Below, one piece after another: positions 16,375 to 26,200 of a stretch of 64,000 nt of DNA. The stretch spans positions 1-64,000 of the forward strand of contig CAYONP010000005.1 of assembly GCA_964405335.1 (NCBI GenBank). The letters run 5' to 3'. The notes beneath the pieces are model-generated. The model was given only the letters and a program-made list of their open reading frames with translations. It had not been told where the DNA came from and made no database searches. Every line of letters starts with the position of its first letter. Within the stretch, counting starts at the first letter, position 1. The translations under genes were made by a program, and so were the position numbers. This DNA is from CAYONP01 sp964405335. GTDB lineage: Bacteria; Armatimonadota; UBA10988.

Positions 16375-17106
16375 TTACTCCTCAACCTCAAACAACGACT
16401 GCTGCACCGGCTCGGGTCCCACTGCTTCGCTCGCTGTCACCCGCGGCCGGCCGCGCAGCCGCGCGGCCATCGCGCGGGCGGTGTCCAGGTCGGCGGCCAA
16501 CTGGCGCTTCAGCTCGTCGAACTCGGCGCCATGCTTGCGCAGCAGGAAGGCCGGGTGAAGCACCGGCATCACCCGCGCGGGCCGGTACGGATGCTCATCG
16601 AACCACTTGCCCCGCTCGCGGGTGATGCTCACCGCCCGACCCAGGATCAGCTCGGCCGACGGCGCGCCGATGCAGACGATCACCCGCGGGCGAATCAGCG
16701 CCAGCTCGGCGTCGATCCATGCGCGGCAGGCTTCGATCTCGTCGGGCTCAGGGTCGCGGTTGCGGCCCCGGCCGCCCTCGGTCCGGGTCCACGGCCGGCA
16801 CTTGACGATGTTCGTGATCCAGACATGCTCGCGCCGGATGCCGAGCTCGCTGAGGCACTCGGTCAGCAACTGCCCCGCCCGGCCGACGAACGGCGAGCCC
16901 TCGCGATCTTCCTGCTCGCCGGGCGACTGGCCGGCGAGCAGCATCGGCGTGTGCGGATTGCCCTGGCCGAAGACCACCTGCGTGCGATCGGCGTGCAGCC
17001 GGCAGGCGGTGCAGGCCAGCGCCGCCTGGCGCACGGCGGCGAGGGTCGCCTCGATCTGTGACCGTTCGGTTTCGGGCACCCGCAACGGCTCCCGGCAGGC
17101 CGGCAC
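16375..17106 (-). CDS. udg: Uracil-DNA glycosylase family 4 (iron-sulfur)
   Basis: A 243-residue DNA repair enzyme that removes uracil from DNA. Four cysteines fit the [4Fe-4S] ligands of family 4: C32 and C35 (ACTACRL), C103 (NIVKCRP) and C127 (EIEACRAW). The active-site region reads GQSPGEQED, where GEAPG is the commoner form, and the second motif is LHPAFLLR. The stretch between C103 and C127 has an extra Arg/Gly-rich loop compared with usual spacing. The GTG at 17106 is the first usable start; aggagg lies 20 bases upstream, which is longer than usual. It is downstream of lpxK, an unusual setting for a repair gene. Confidence 0.9.
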   Translation of the reverse strand: MPACREPLRVPETERSQIEATLAAVRQAALACTACRLHADRTQVVFGQGNPHTPMLLAGQSPGEQEDREGSPFVGRAGQLLTECLSELGIRREHVWITNIVKCRPWTRTEGGRGRNRDPEPDEIEACRAWIDAELALIRPRVIVCIGAPSAELILGRAVSITRERGKWFDEHPYRPARVMPVLHPAFLLRKHGAEFDELKRQLAADLDTARAMAARLRGRPRVTASEAVGPEPVQQSLFEVEE

Positions 17107-17133
17107 ACTCGGCCGGTCGGCAGGCGCCTCCTT

Positions 17134-18222
17134 TTACCACGCCGGCGCCGGGCCGTCGAACGCCAGCTCGATGCCGAGCACCCACAGCTCGGGCCCGCCG
17201 GCCGGCCAGAGGTCGAGCCGCACGGCGTCCTTTTCGGTGGTGATCACCGCCTCGCAGCCGGCGGTCGTCGCCCGCTGCACCACCCCGGCGATGTTCTCCT
17301 GCGTGTAGCGGTGGTGGTCGGGAAACGGCTCCTCCTGCACCGCCGCCGCGCCGAGCCCGGCCACCGTGGCGAAGAACGCGCCGGGATTGCCGATGCCGGC
17401 CATGGCCGCCACCCGCCGGCCGGCGATGCGACCCAGCTCGAGGCCCGCGCCGGAGGGAAAGTGGGTCAGTCTCACCGGCGCGTGGCGCGTCAGGTAGACC
17501 GGCGCCTCGGGCGCCAGCGCGCGCAGCCGGGCGGTCAGCTCGCCGAGCGGGCAGGCGTCGGGATGGTCGGTACGGGTAATCCAGATCTGGTCGGCCCGCC
17601 ACAGCGCCGCGGGCGGGTCGCGCAGCGTGCCGTCGGGGAACAGCTCGCCGACACCGAACGGCTGCGTTGCATCGAGCAGGACGATGTTCTCGTCGACGGC
17701 GAGGCGGCGGTACTGGAAGCCGTCGTCGAGGATCAGCACCCGGGCATCGAATCGCGCGACCGCCGCCAGCGCGGTCTTGCGCCGGTCCTTGCCGGCCAGC
17801 ACCGGCACGTCGCCGAGCCGCTCGGCCAGCAGCGCCGCCTCATCGCCGATGTCGTCGACACTGAGCCGCCGCTCCAACCCGTCGTGGACCGTGTTCACGC
17901 CGCGCAGCCGCTTGCCGCCGTGGCCGCGGATGAGCACCGCCACCCGCTCGCCACGGTCGCGGAAGTGACGGGCTAGGTAGGCCACCGCCGGCGTCTTGCC
18001 CGTGCCGCCGACGGTCAGGTTGCCGACCGAGATGACCCGCGCGTCGACCTCGAGCGGACGCACCAGCCGCAGGCCGTAGGCCGCCTCGCGCAGGGCCAGA
18101 CCCAGGGCGTAGCCGCGCGCGGCCAGCCACAGGCCGGCCCGGCTCGGCGAGCGGCCGGCCACCGTGGCGAACCACCAGGCCTCCAGTGGCGCCGGCGCCG
18201 GTCTGGCGGTCGGGTCAGGCAT
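17134..18222 (-). CDS. lpxK: Tetraacyldisaccharide 4'-kinase
   Basis: A 362-residue inner-membrane-associated kinase that adds the 4'-phosphate to lipid A precursor. The P-loop (SVGNLTVGGTGKTPAV), RGHGGK, the DDGFQ motif (LILDDGFQYRRL) and the late TTEKDAVRL are typical of LpxK. The start ATG overlaps the waaA stop by 8 bases. It completes a run of lipid A/Kdo genes. Identification is firm. Confidence 0.95.
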   Translation of the reverse strand: MPDPTARPAPAPLEAWWFATVAGRSPSRAGLWLAARGYALGLALREAAYGLRLVRPLEVDARVISVGNLTVGGTGKTPAVAYLARHFRDRGERVAVLIRGHGGKRLRGVNTVHDGLERRLSVDDIGDEAALLAERLGDVPVLAGKDRRKTALAAVARFDARVLILDDGFQYRRLAVDENIVLLDATQPFGVGELFPDGTLRDPPAALWRADQIWITRTDHPDACPLGELTARLRALAPEAPVYLTRHAPVRLTHFPSGAGLELGRIAGRRVAAMAGIGNPGAFFATVAGLGAAAVQEEPFPDHHRYTQENIAGVVQRATTAGCEAVITTEKDAVRLDLWPAGGPELWVLGIELAFDGPAPAW

Positions 18223-19519
18223 CGATCAGCTCGAGCAACGCAGACGCCGTGCGCTCGGCCGCGCCCCGGCTCGAGTCGACCGCCGCCCGGGCCCGAGAGC
18301 CGGCCGCCGCCAGCTCGGCGGGCGCGTCGAGCAGCGCCAGCGCTTGTTCGGCCAGCTCGCCGGCATCGTGCACGAACCAGAGCGCGCCGGCGCGTTCGAG
18401 CAGCGCCACGCTGTCGCGGAAGTTGGCCACGTGCGGGCCGACCAGCACCGGCTTGCCCTGCGCCGCGGCCTGCATCACATTGCTCCCGCCCAGCGGCTCG
18501 AGCGTCCGGCCGACAAAGACCACCGTCGCCACCGCGTAGAGCTCGCTCAGCTCGCCGATGGTGTCGACCACCACCACCGCCTGCTCGGCCAGCGAGCGAG
18601 CCGCGCGGCCCGGCAGTTCGGTCCGCAGCACCACCGCGTGACCGGCGCGCCGGGCCGCCTCGACCACCTCGGCCGAGCGCTCGATCAGCCGCGGCACGAG
18701 GATCAGCCGCGCGGCCGGATGCCGCCGCCGCACCGTCTCGAACGCCGCCAGCACCGCCTCGTTCTCCCCCGGCGCGGTACTGCCGGCAAGCAGCACCGGC
18801 GCCTCGGCGGCCAGACCGAGCGTCTTGCGCCACCAGGCCAGCCGGGCGGAATCGACCGTGGGGAACGGCTCGTCGAACTTGACGTTGCCGGCGACGACGA
18901 CCCGCTCGGCCGGCGCGCCGAGCGCGATCAGGCGCTCGCGGTCGAGCGCCGACTGCATCAGGCAACGGTCGAGCTGCGGCAGGAAGGCGCCGTAGAACCA
19001 GCGCAGGCCGAACGAGCGGATCCGCCGCAGTGACCGGTCGGAGATGCGGCCGTTGGCCAGCGCCACGCGCACGCCGGCCGCGCGGCAGCGGCGGATCAGG
19101 TTCGGCCACAGCTCGGTGTCGATCGAGCAGAACAAGTCCGGCCGCAGCGCGGCGATGACCCGATCGACCAGCCAGGGATAGTCGAACGGCACGTAGAAGG
19201 TGCCGGCCAAGCCGGGTAGGCGCGCCGCCAGATCGCCGCCCGAGCGGGTCCAGTGCGAGATGACCAGCACCGCGCCGGGCGCCCGCCGGCGCAGCGCGGC
19301 GACCAGCGCGCCGGCGGCCTGCACCTCGCCGACCGAGGCGGCGTGGATCCAGATCACCCGCCGGCCGCGGCAGGCGTTGACCAGCGGCGCGGGCAGGCGG
19401 CCGAGACGGTTGAGCCAACCCTCGTGGTGCCGCCGGCGGAGCATCCGCTGCACCTGCCCACCAAGCGCCAAGAGCGGCGCGGCCAGGATCCCGACGACGT
19501 TGTAGAGCAGATAGAACAT
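18215..19519 (-). CDS. waaA: Kdo transferase (3-deoxy-D-manno-octulosonic acid transferase)
   Basis: A 434-residue GT30 enzyme that transfers Kdo to lipid IVA. Family marks include the N-terminal membrane anchor (MFYLLYNVVGILAAPLLAL), IWIHAASVGEV with the catalytic Glu, FVPFDYPW-like segment (YVPFDYPWLVDR), SIDTELWPNL, GNVKFD, and GGSNVMQAAAQGKPVLVGPH near the end. It shares one base with the msbA stop (TGATG) and overlaps lpxK. One to several Kdo residues may be added; that cannot be read from sequence. Confidence 0.95.
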   Translation of the reverse strand: MFYLLYNVVGILAAPLLALGGQVQRMLRRRHHEGWLNRLGRLPAPLVNACRGRRVIWIHAASVGEVQAAGALVAALRRRAPGAVLVISHWTRSGGDLAARLPGLAGTFYVPFDYPWLVDRVIAALRPDLFCSIDTELWPNLIRRCRAAGVRVALANGRISDRSLRRIRSFGLRWFYGAFLPQLDRCLMQSALDRERLIALGAPAERVVVAGNVKFDEPFPTVDSARLAWWRKTLGLAAEAPVLLAGSTAPGENEAVLAAFETVRRRHPAARLILVPRLIERSAEVVEAARRAGHAVVLRTELPGRAARSLAEQAVVVVDTIGELSELYAVATVVFVGRTLEPLGGSNVMQAAAQGKPVLVGPHVANFRDSVALLERAGALWFVHDAGELAEQALALLDAPAELAAAGSRARAAVDSSRGAAERTASALLELIDA

Positions 19520-21273
19520 CAGCCGGTCTGACGCGACTGCAGCAGGTAGGCACGCTGGTAGTGACCCGGCAGGCGGAGCAGCTCTTCGTGCCTGCCGGTG
19601 GCGACGATGCGGCCGTGCTCGAGGACCACGATTCGGTCGGCCCGCAGGATGGTGCTCAGCCGGTGGGCGATCATCAGCGTGGTGCGGCCGGCCATCAGCC
19701 GCTCGAGCGCCTCTTGGACCAGCGCCTCGCTCTCGGAATCGAGCGACGAGGTGGCCTCGTCGAGGATCAGCACCCGCGGGTCGCGCAGCACGGCGCGGGC
19801 GATGGCGATGCGCTGCGCCTGGCCGCCGCTGAGCTTGGCCCCGCGCTCGCCCACCTCGGTCTGGTAGCCGTCGGGCAGCTCGGCGATGAACCCCGCGGCG
19901 TTGGCCACCTCGGCGGCGCGAGCGATCTCGCCGGCCGAGGCACCGGGCCGGCCGAAGGCGATGTTGAACCCGATGCTGCCGCGGAACAGCACCGTCTCTT
20001 GCGGCACAATCCCGAGGTGGCGACGCAGCGAGGCGAGAGTCACCTCGCGCAGGTCGTGGCCGTCGAGCCGAACCGCGCCGGCGGTCGGGTCATAAAGCCG
20101 CGGGATCAGGTTGGCCAGGGTCGATTTGCCGGCGCCGCTCGGTCCGACCACGGCCACGGTCTCGCCCGGCGCCAGCTCTAGGTCGATGTCGCACAGCACC
20201 GGCTCGCCCTGCTGATAGGCGAAGCTGACCCGTTTGAACGTCACCCGACCCTCGACGCTGCCGAGCTCGCCGGCAGCGGGCGCGTCGGCGACGGTGACCG
20301 GTGCGTCGAGCAGCTCGAACACCCGGTCGGCGGCGGTGAGCAGCTCCTCGGCCGCCACCCGCGCCCGGCCGAACTGCTTGAAGTTGGTGGTCATCAGCAT
20401 CAGGCCGGTCAGCACACTGACGAACCGCCCGAGTTCGATCGAGCCGTCGCGGTAGAGCAACCAGCCGCCGAGCACGCCGAGCAGCAGCAGCCCGGCCAGG
20501 CCGGTGACATGCACCGTCGGCTCGACAAAGGCGCGCACCCGCACGGTGCGCATCATCGCCCGGCGGGTCTCGAGGTTCTCGGCCTCGAACCGCTCGACTT
20601 CCTGCGGTCCGGCGCCGAAGCACTGGATCACCCGCATGCCGCTGATGCTCTCCTGCAGCCGCGCGCTCAGGTCGGCCAGGGTCGCCTGCACCTGCGCCGT
20701 GTGGCGGCGCATGCGCCGGCCGGCGGCGTTGAGCAGCGGCACCATCACGGCCGCGGTGCCGAACGCGACGAGGGTCAGCGCGACGCTCTGGTAGAGCATG
20801 CCGGCAATGAGCAGCAGGATGGTCAGCGGGCAGCGCGCCAGGCGCGTCAGCTCGACGGTCAGGCGGGTCTGGAGCAGGTTCAGGTCGTTGGTCGCGCGGG
20901 ACATCAAGCCGCCGGTGCGTTCGCCCTCATAAAAGCTGAGCGAGAGCTGGTGGATCTTGGCGAACAGGTCGCGGCGCAGGACGAAGAGAACTTTCTGCGC
21001 CGCGTAATCGAAGCAGAAGTTGCCGCTGAAGTCGGCGATCGCCTGCGCCAGGCCGAGCAGCATCAGCAGGCGGAGCAGCGGGTAGATGCGCTCGAGGTCG
21101 ACACTGCTGCCGCGGGATTCATCGACCAATGGGGCGAGCAGCACCGCCAGGATCGGCTCGGTGGCGGCGCGTACCGCGACGGCGACCAGGGCCACGGCCA
21201 GGATCCAGCGCAGCGGCGTGAAGTAGCCGGCCAGGCGGCGGGCAATCGTGGCGTTCGCCGGCCGGGCCCTCAT
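19519..21273 (-). CDS. msbA: Lipid A ABC exporter (MsbA type)
   Basis: A 584-residue half-transporter: a six-helix membrane domain to about residue 320 and an ATPase domain from about 345. Walker A (GPSGAGKSTLANLIPRLY), the signature (LSGGQAQRIAIA), Walker B (VLILDEATSSLDSESEA) and the H-loop (IAHRLST) are intact. Its position between lpxA and waaA supports MsbA rather than a drug exporter, since MsbA flips core-lipid A across the inner membrane. The start ATG overlaps the lpxA stop as ATGA. Confidence 0.92.
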   Translation of the reverse strand: MRARPANATIARRLAGYFTPLRWILAVALVAVAVRAATEPILAVLLAPLVDESRGSSVDLERIYPLLRLLMLLGLAQAIADFSGNFCFDYAAQKVLFVLRRDLFAKIHQLSLSFYEGERTGGLMSRATNDLNLLQTRLTVELTRLARCPLTILLLIAGMLYQSVALTLVAFGTAAVMVPLLNAAGRRMRRHTAQVQATLADLSARLQESISGMRVIQCFGAGPQEVERFEAENLETRRAMMRTVRVRAFVEPTVHVTGLAGLLLLGVLGGWLLYRDGSIELGRFVSVLTGLMLMTTNFKQFGRARVAAEELLTAADRVFELLDAPVTVADAPAAGELGSVEGRVTFKRVSFAYQQGEPVLCDIDLELAPGETVAVVGPSGAGKSTLANLIPRLYDPTAGAVRLDGHDLREVTLASLRRHLGIVPQETVLFRGSIGFNIAFGRPGASAGEIARAAEVANAAGFIAELPDGYQTEVGERGAKLSGGQAQRIAIARAVLRDPRVLILDEATSSLDSESEALVQEALERLMAGRTTLMIAHRLSTILRADRIVVLEHGRIVATGRHEELLRLPGHYQRAYLLQSRQTG

Positions 21274-22058
21274 CGCTCGAGCTGCCGGCCGTTCTTGCCC
21301 TCACGGATCGCGGCCACGAAGTCGAGCAGCTCGACGAGTTCGGCCGGCGGCGACGGCTCGGCGCGGAGCTGCTCGAGCATCTGGCCGCGGTGACCGTGCG
21401 AGAGGTAGAGCAGCCGAATCGCGCGCTGCAGCGCCGCGCGGGCCTCGCTCGTCACCCCGTTCCGCCGCAGACCGACGACGTTGATCCCGCGGACCTTGTT
21501 CGGGTTGCCTTCGGCCAGCGCGAACGGCGGCACGTCGGTGTTGACCCCCGCCAGACCGCTGACCATCGCCATGCGGCCGATGCTCACCTTCTGGTGCACC
21601 GCGGTCATGCCACCGATGACCACCCGATCGCCCAGGTGGCAGTGGCCGCCGATGGTGACCAGATTGGCCAGCATCACGTGGTCGCCGACCTGGCAGTCGT
21701 GGCCGAGGTGGACAAAGCCCATGAGCAGGCAGCCCGACCCGACGCGGGTCACGCCGCCCTCGTGGTTCGAGCGGTGGACGGTCACATTCTCGCGGATCGA
21801 GTTGTCATCGCCAAGTTCGAGGAAGGTCTCGTCGGTGGTGCACTTGAGGTCCTGCGCCGCGCCGCCGAGGATGGCGCCGGTGTCGACGGTGCAGCGGGCG
21901 CCCAGCGTGACCCGGCCGTGGATGGTCGCCCGCGGGCCGATGACGCAGTCGTCACCCAGCCGCGCGCCGGCAAAGACGAGGGCGTAGGCTCCGATGCGGC
22001 ACCGTTCGCCCAGCTCGGCGCCCGGCTCGACGACGGCGGTCGGATGGATCTCGGTCAT
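21270..22058 (-). CDS. lpxA: UDP-N-acetylglucosamine acyltransferase
   Basis: A 262-residue left-handed beta-helix enzyme, the same length as E. coli LpxA, catalysing the first acylation of lipid A synthesis. Hexapeptide repeats run from IHPTAVVEPGAELGERCRIG onward. The catalytic histidine is in IGGMTAVHQKVSIG, and NDNSIRENVTVHRS-like sequence (GDDNSIRENVTVHRSN) is present. ATG at 22058 is preferred over the TTG at 22064 because agcagg lies six bases before it. fabZ ends ten bases upstream. lpxB, lpxC and lpxD are not in the window. Confidence 0.95.
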   Translation of the reverse strand: MTEIHPTAVVEPGAELGERCRIGAYALVFAGARLGDDCVIGPRATIHGRVTLGARCTVDTGAILGGAAQDLKCTTDETFLELGDDNSIRENVTVHRSNHEGGVTRVGSGCLLMGFVHLGHDCQVGDHVMLANLVTIGGHCHLGDRVVIGGMTAVHQKVSIGRMAMVSGLAGVNTDVPPFALAEGNPNKVRGINVVGLRRNGVTSEARAALQRAIRLLYLSHGHRGQMLEQLRAEPSPPAELVELLDFVAAIREGKNGRQLER

Positions 22059-22068
22059 CGGCAACCTG

Positions 22069-22587
22069 CTACTCGCCGTCGGGCCGGATCAGCGCGAACG
22101 AACCCGTCGCCTTGGCGACCAGCTCACCCTCGACAAAGGCCGACATCTGCGCCCGGCAGTTCAGCGCGCCGCGGAAGAAGCGTGACCGTTCGAGCGTTGC
22201 CTCGAGCCGCAACAGGTCGCCGGGCACCACCGGGCGGCGGAACTTCGCGTCGTCGATGCCGGTGAACAGCGTCAGCCAGTCGCCCGGCGCCACGGCCGAC
22301 ATGACCGTCATGCCCGAGACCTGCGCCAGCGCCTCGATGATCAGCACCCCGGGCATCACCGGCCGGCCCGGAAAGTGGCCGGCGAAGAACGGCTCGTTGA
22401 CCGTTACGGCTTTGACCCCCACGGCGCGGGCCGCCGGCTCTAGCTCGATGATTCGGTCGACCATCAGCATCGGCGGCCGGTGCGGCAACAGCCGGCAGAT
22501 CCCGGCGACATCCAGCACCCGCCCGGCGTAATGCGCGGCGACGGCTGGATCGGGGTAGAGAAACGTGCGCTCCTCGACTGCCGACAT
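22069..22587 (-). CDS. fabZ: 3-hydroxyacyl-ACP dehydratase
   Basis: A 172-residue hot-dog-fold enzyme. The motif LLPHRPPMLMVDRI contains the catalytic histidine, and FPGRPVMPGVLIIEALAQ carries the catalytic glutamate. It dehydrates 3-hydroxyacyl-ACP in fatty acid elongation and competes with LpxA for substrate, which explains the usual fabZ-lpxA pairing. The ATG at 22587 follows cggag by five bases; the longer frame to 23016 overlaps the TMEM175 gene and is not used. About 20 N-terminal residues precede the family core. It is the first gene of the lipid A operon. Confidence 0.95.
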   Translation of the reverse strand: MSAVEERTFLYPDPAVAAHYAGRVLDVAGICRLLPHRPPMLMVDRIIELEPAARAVGVKAVTVNEPFFAGHFPGRPVMPGVLIIEALAQVSGMTVMSAVAPGDWLTLFTGIDDAKFRRPVVPGDLLRLEATLERSRFFRGALNCRAQMSAFVEGELVAKATGSFALIRPDGE

Positions 22588-22667
22588 GACCGCTCCGTGG
22601 GCGCACCCAGAACGCCCTAATCTAGCAGCGCCGCCGGTGGCAGTCAATCGCCGGTGCGCGGCGTGGG

Positions 22668-23240
<573 letters not shown>

Positions 23241-23299
23241 CGCTGCTCCGTGCAGGCGTTATGCGGGCCTGCCGGAGCGCTGTCAGGATCGCGCGGGCG

Positions 23300-26200
23300 T
23301 CACGGCCCGACGGAGAAGTCGTCCAGCCACCAGGTGGCCAACTGCGGGTTGACCCCCATGCCGGCGTGGCGATACGGCACCGGATCCAGCATGCCGAAGA
23401 TGATCCGCTGGATGGTCAGATCCTCGTTCTCGCCGGCGGCGGCAAAGGCCGCGGCCAGGTCGAACTCGACCGCCCGCCAGGTGTCGTCGGCGCGCGCCTG
23501 CAGGTCGCCCAGCGCGCGGTAGCCGGCCGGTCGCTCCTCGCCGCCGGTGAAGCGCAACTGGTACCAGCGGTCGCGGGCGCGGACATAGGCGTTGAGCGCC
23601 ACGTTCGGCGGCACCTTGTAGCGGAAGCGCAGCCGCGGCCGGTCGCCGAGCCGGAAGTCGTCGCTGACCGCCATCACCCCAAACTCGCCGCCGGTGACCA
23701 GATTGCTGATCGCCAGTCCGAACTGCCCGGCGGCCGCCTCGCGCTCGCGGCTGATCAGCACGGGGTGCAGCGGGTTGAGGCCGCTGAACTGCCCGATGCC
23801 GCGCTCGAAGTCATTGGCGTAGGTCTGGGCCTCATCGGCCGTGCCATGGTTGGCGGCGGCCAGCAGCGCGCCGGTGTCGACAAACGGCGTGGGGGCCGGC
23901 TCGCGCTCGTACCAGAGCTTCGCCCGCGAGACCATGACGCCGTTCTGCACGGTGTAGAGCGCCGCCTTGCCACTGTCGATCGGGTCGGGATCTTCGACGT
24001 CGAAGAGCACCTTGTCGTCGACCACCGCGAGCAGCCGTCCACCGGCCTTGCGCAGCACCAGGTGGAACCAGTGCCGGTGGAAGTTGCGCGTCCCCTCGTC
24101 GTCGGTGGCGATGTGGGTGAAGTAGCTGTCGCGCGAGTCGTTGCGGCCGATCACCTTGCCGTTCTTGAGCAGCAGCGCGCAGGTGTTGTTCTCGGCGGCG
24201 AACATCAGCGCATAGCCGCTGGTCACATCGCGCCCGTCGCCGCACAACACGACGCACAGGTCGCTGGCGTTCTCGTACCGGTTCTCGCCGTCGCGGGCCT
24301 TCATTTTGATGGCCATGTAGGCTTCGATTTGCTGATCACCGCCGTAGTCGGCCTTGGTCCAGATCAGGGGGTGCATGTCGAGGTAGCCGCCAAAGAAGCT
24401 CCACCGCGGGTCGCACTTCCACCGGTTGGTGGTCTCCCAGGTGCCCTTGCCGACATGCCAGGCAGTCGGCGCGGTGACGAAGGTCGTGTCGTAGCCGTTC
24501 GGCGTGCCGGCCTCGACGCGATCGAGGTCGACCCGGCCGCCCTGGCGCTGGATGCCGACGCTCCGGCCCGCCTCGGCCTGCGGTCGCTGATCGAACGTGC
24601 CGATCAGATACCGCGCATCGGCGTAGAGGCCGATGAACCGACCGCGGCGCACGAACCGCAGATTGTCTGCGTCACTCAGATCGACCGACGCCTGCGCCGC
24701 CGGCTGGCCGGCGATCTCGAGGCTGAGCAGGCGGTTCGGCTCGCCTTTCGGGTCGCGGGCGATCACCGCGCCGTAGCCGCTGGCGGCGGAGCGGCCGTCG
24801 CCGGCGAGGATGAGCCGCAGCGGGCTGTCGCCCGAGCCGACCAGTCGGGCGTCGACGGTCAGCCAGGCGTCGCCGCAGAACATGCCGCGGTGCCAGACCG
24901 TGCCGTCCTGCTCGGGTGCGGCGTGCCACGAGCCCGACGGCCGGCTCCAGGCGGCCATGGTCTCTTCTTCGGTGAACTGCTCGGTGAACTCGACCGGCCG
25001 CGGCGGCAGGATCTCCTCGACCGTCACGCCGTCGAAGATCACCCGCTCGCCGGCGGCCAGCAGGCCGGCCAGGCCGGCCGAGAGCGACGGGTCGAACGCC
25101 TCCAAGATGCGCTGGCCGCCGATGGCCGCGCCGATCCAGCCGTCTTCGACGGTGAGGTTGAGCCGGTGCCACTCGCCCGCCGGCGGCGCGCCGTCGCGCT
25201 GGACCAGCACCTCTTCGGCGCCGTCGCGCACGCGGATGAGCTGCAGCTTGTCGCGCCACGGCGCCGGTGCGCCGCGCCCGCCCCAGCGCAGCGCCACGTA
25301 GTTGCGCTCGTCGCGGTAGCCGGCCACCAGGCCCGCCCCGGCGCCGGTGGCCACCTTGGCGGTGGTGCCGACCCGCACGTTGCGCCAGGCCGCGTTGCCG
25401 CCCACCAGCAGGCCGGGCGCTCCGTGGTTGGCCACCACGCCGGGGTCGCGTTCACCGGGATTGTCGGCCTCCAGACGCCAGTTGCCGGCCACCGCGCGCC
25501 AGCGGCCGGCGCGCTCGGCGCTGAACGTCTCGACCAGGTCTTCGCTGCCGACAATCGACACGTCGTCGAAGTCGGCGAATTCGACCTGCTCGGCCAGCAG
25601 CCCCACTTCGCCCTGGCCGAGCAGATCAGTCTGCGCCCGGACCGCCACGCGGCCGTCGATCTCGGCCTCGACCACCCCGCCGGTCAGCTCGAGCGCAATC
25701 TCGTACCACTGGTCCTGCTGCCAGCCGCCGTCGTTCTTGGCCAGGACCGTTTTCTGACCATCGACCACCGCCACCAGCCGCCGCTCGCCGCCGCCGCCGC
25801 CGGCCGCCTGCCACTCGAACGCGAGGTAGGTCTTGTCGTCGCGCAGGTAGCCGGCCAGGCCAACCAGCCCGCTGCCCTTGGCCCGCACCGCCGCGCGGGT
25901 CCGGTAGCGGTCCCAGAACCAGTAGCCGGTGGTCGCCAACGCGCCGTCGCGGGTTTCGGTGGCGCGGTAGGCAAACGGGTTGCTGCTCTTCGTCGCGTCG
26001 GGCTGCTTGTCGCCGAAGCCGTCCTCCTGCGACACCCCGCTGGCCGTCCAGGTACCGCTCAGTGTGCGCCAACTGCCGCGCGCCTCGCCCGCGCGCATAA
26101 AATCGTCGGTGAACCAGACCGTCTCGGTCGGCTGCAACTGCACCGCCTCGAGCCTGACCGCGGCCGCCGCGCTGCCGACAAGCACGCGGCCCGGAGCGAA

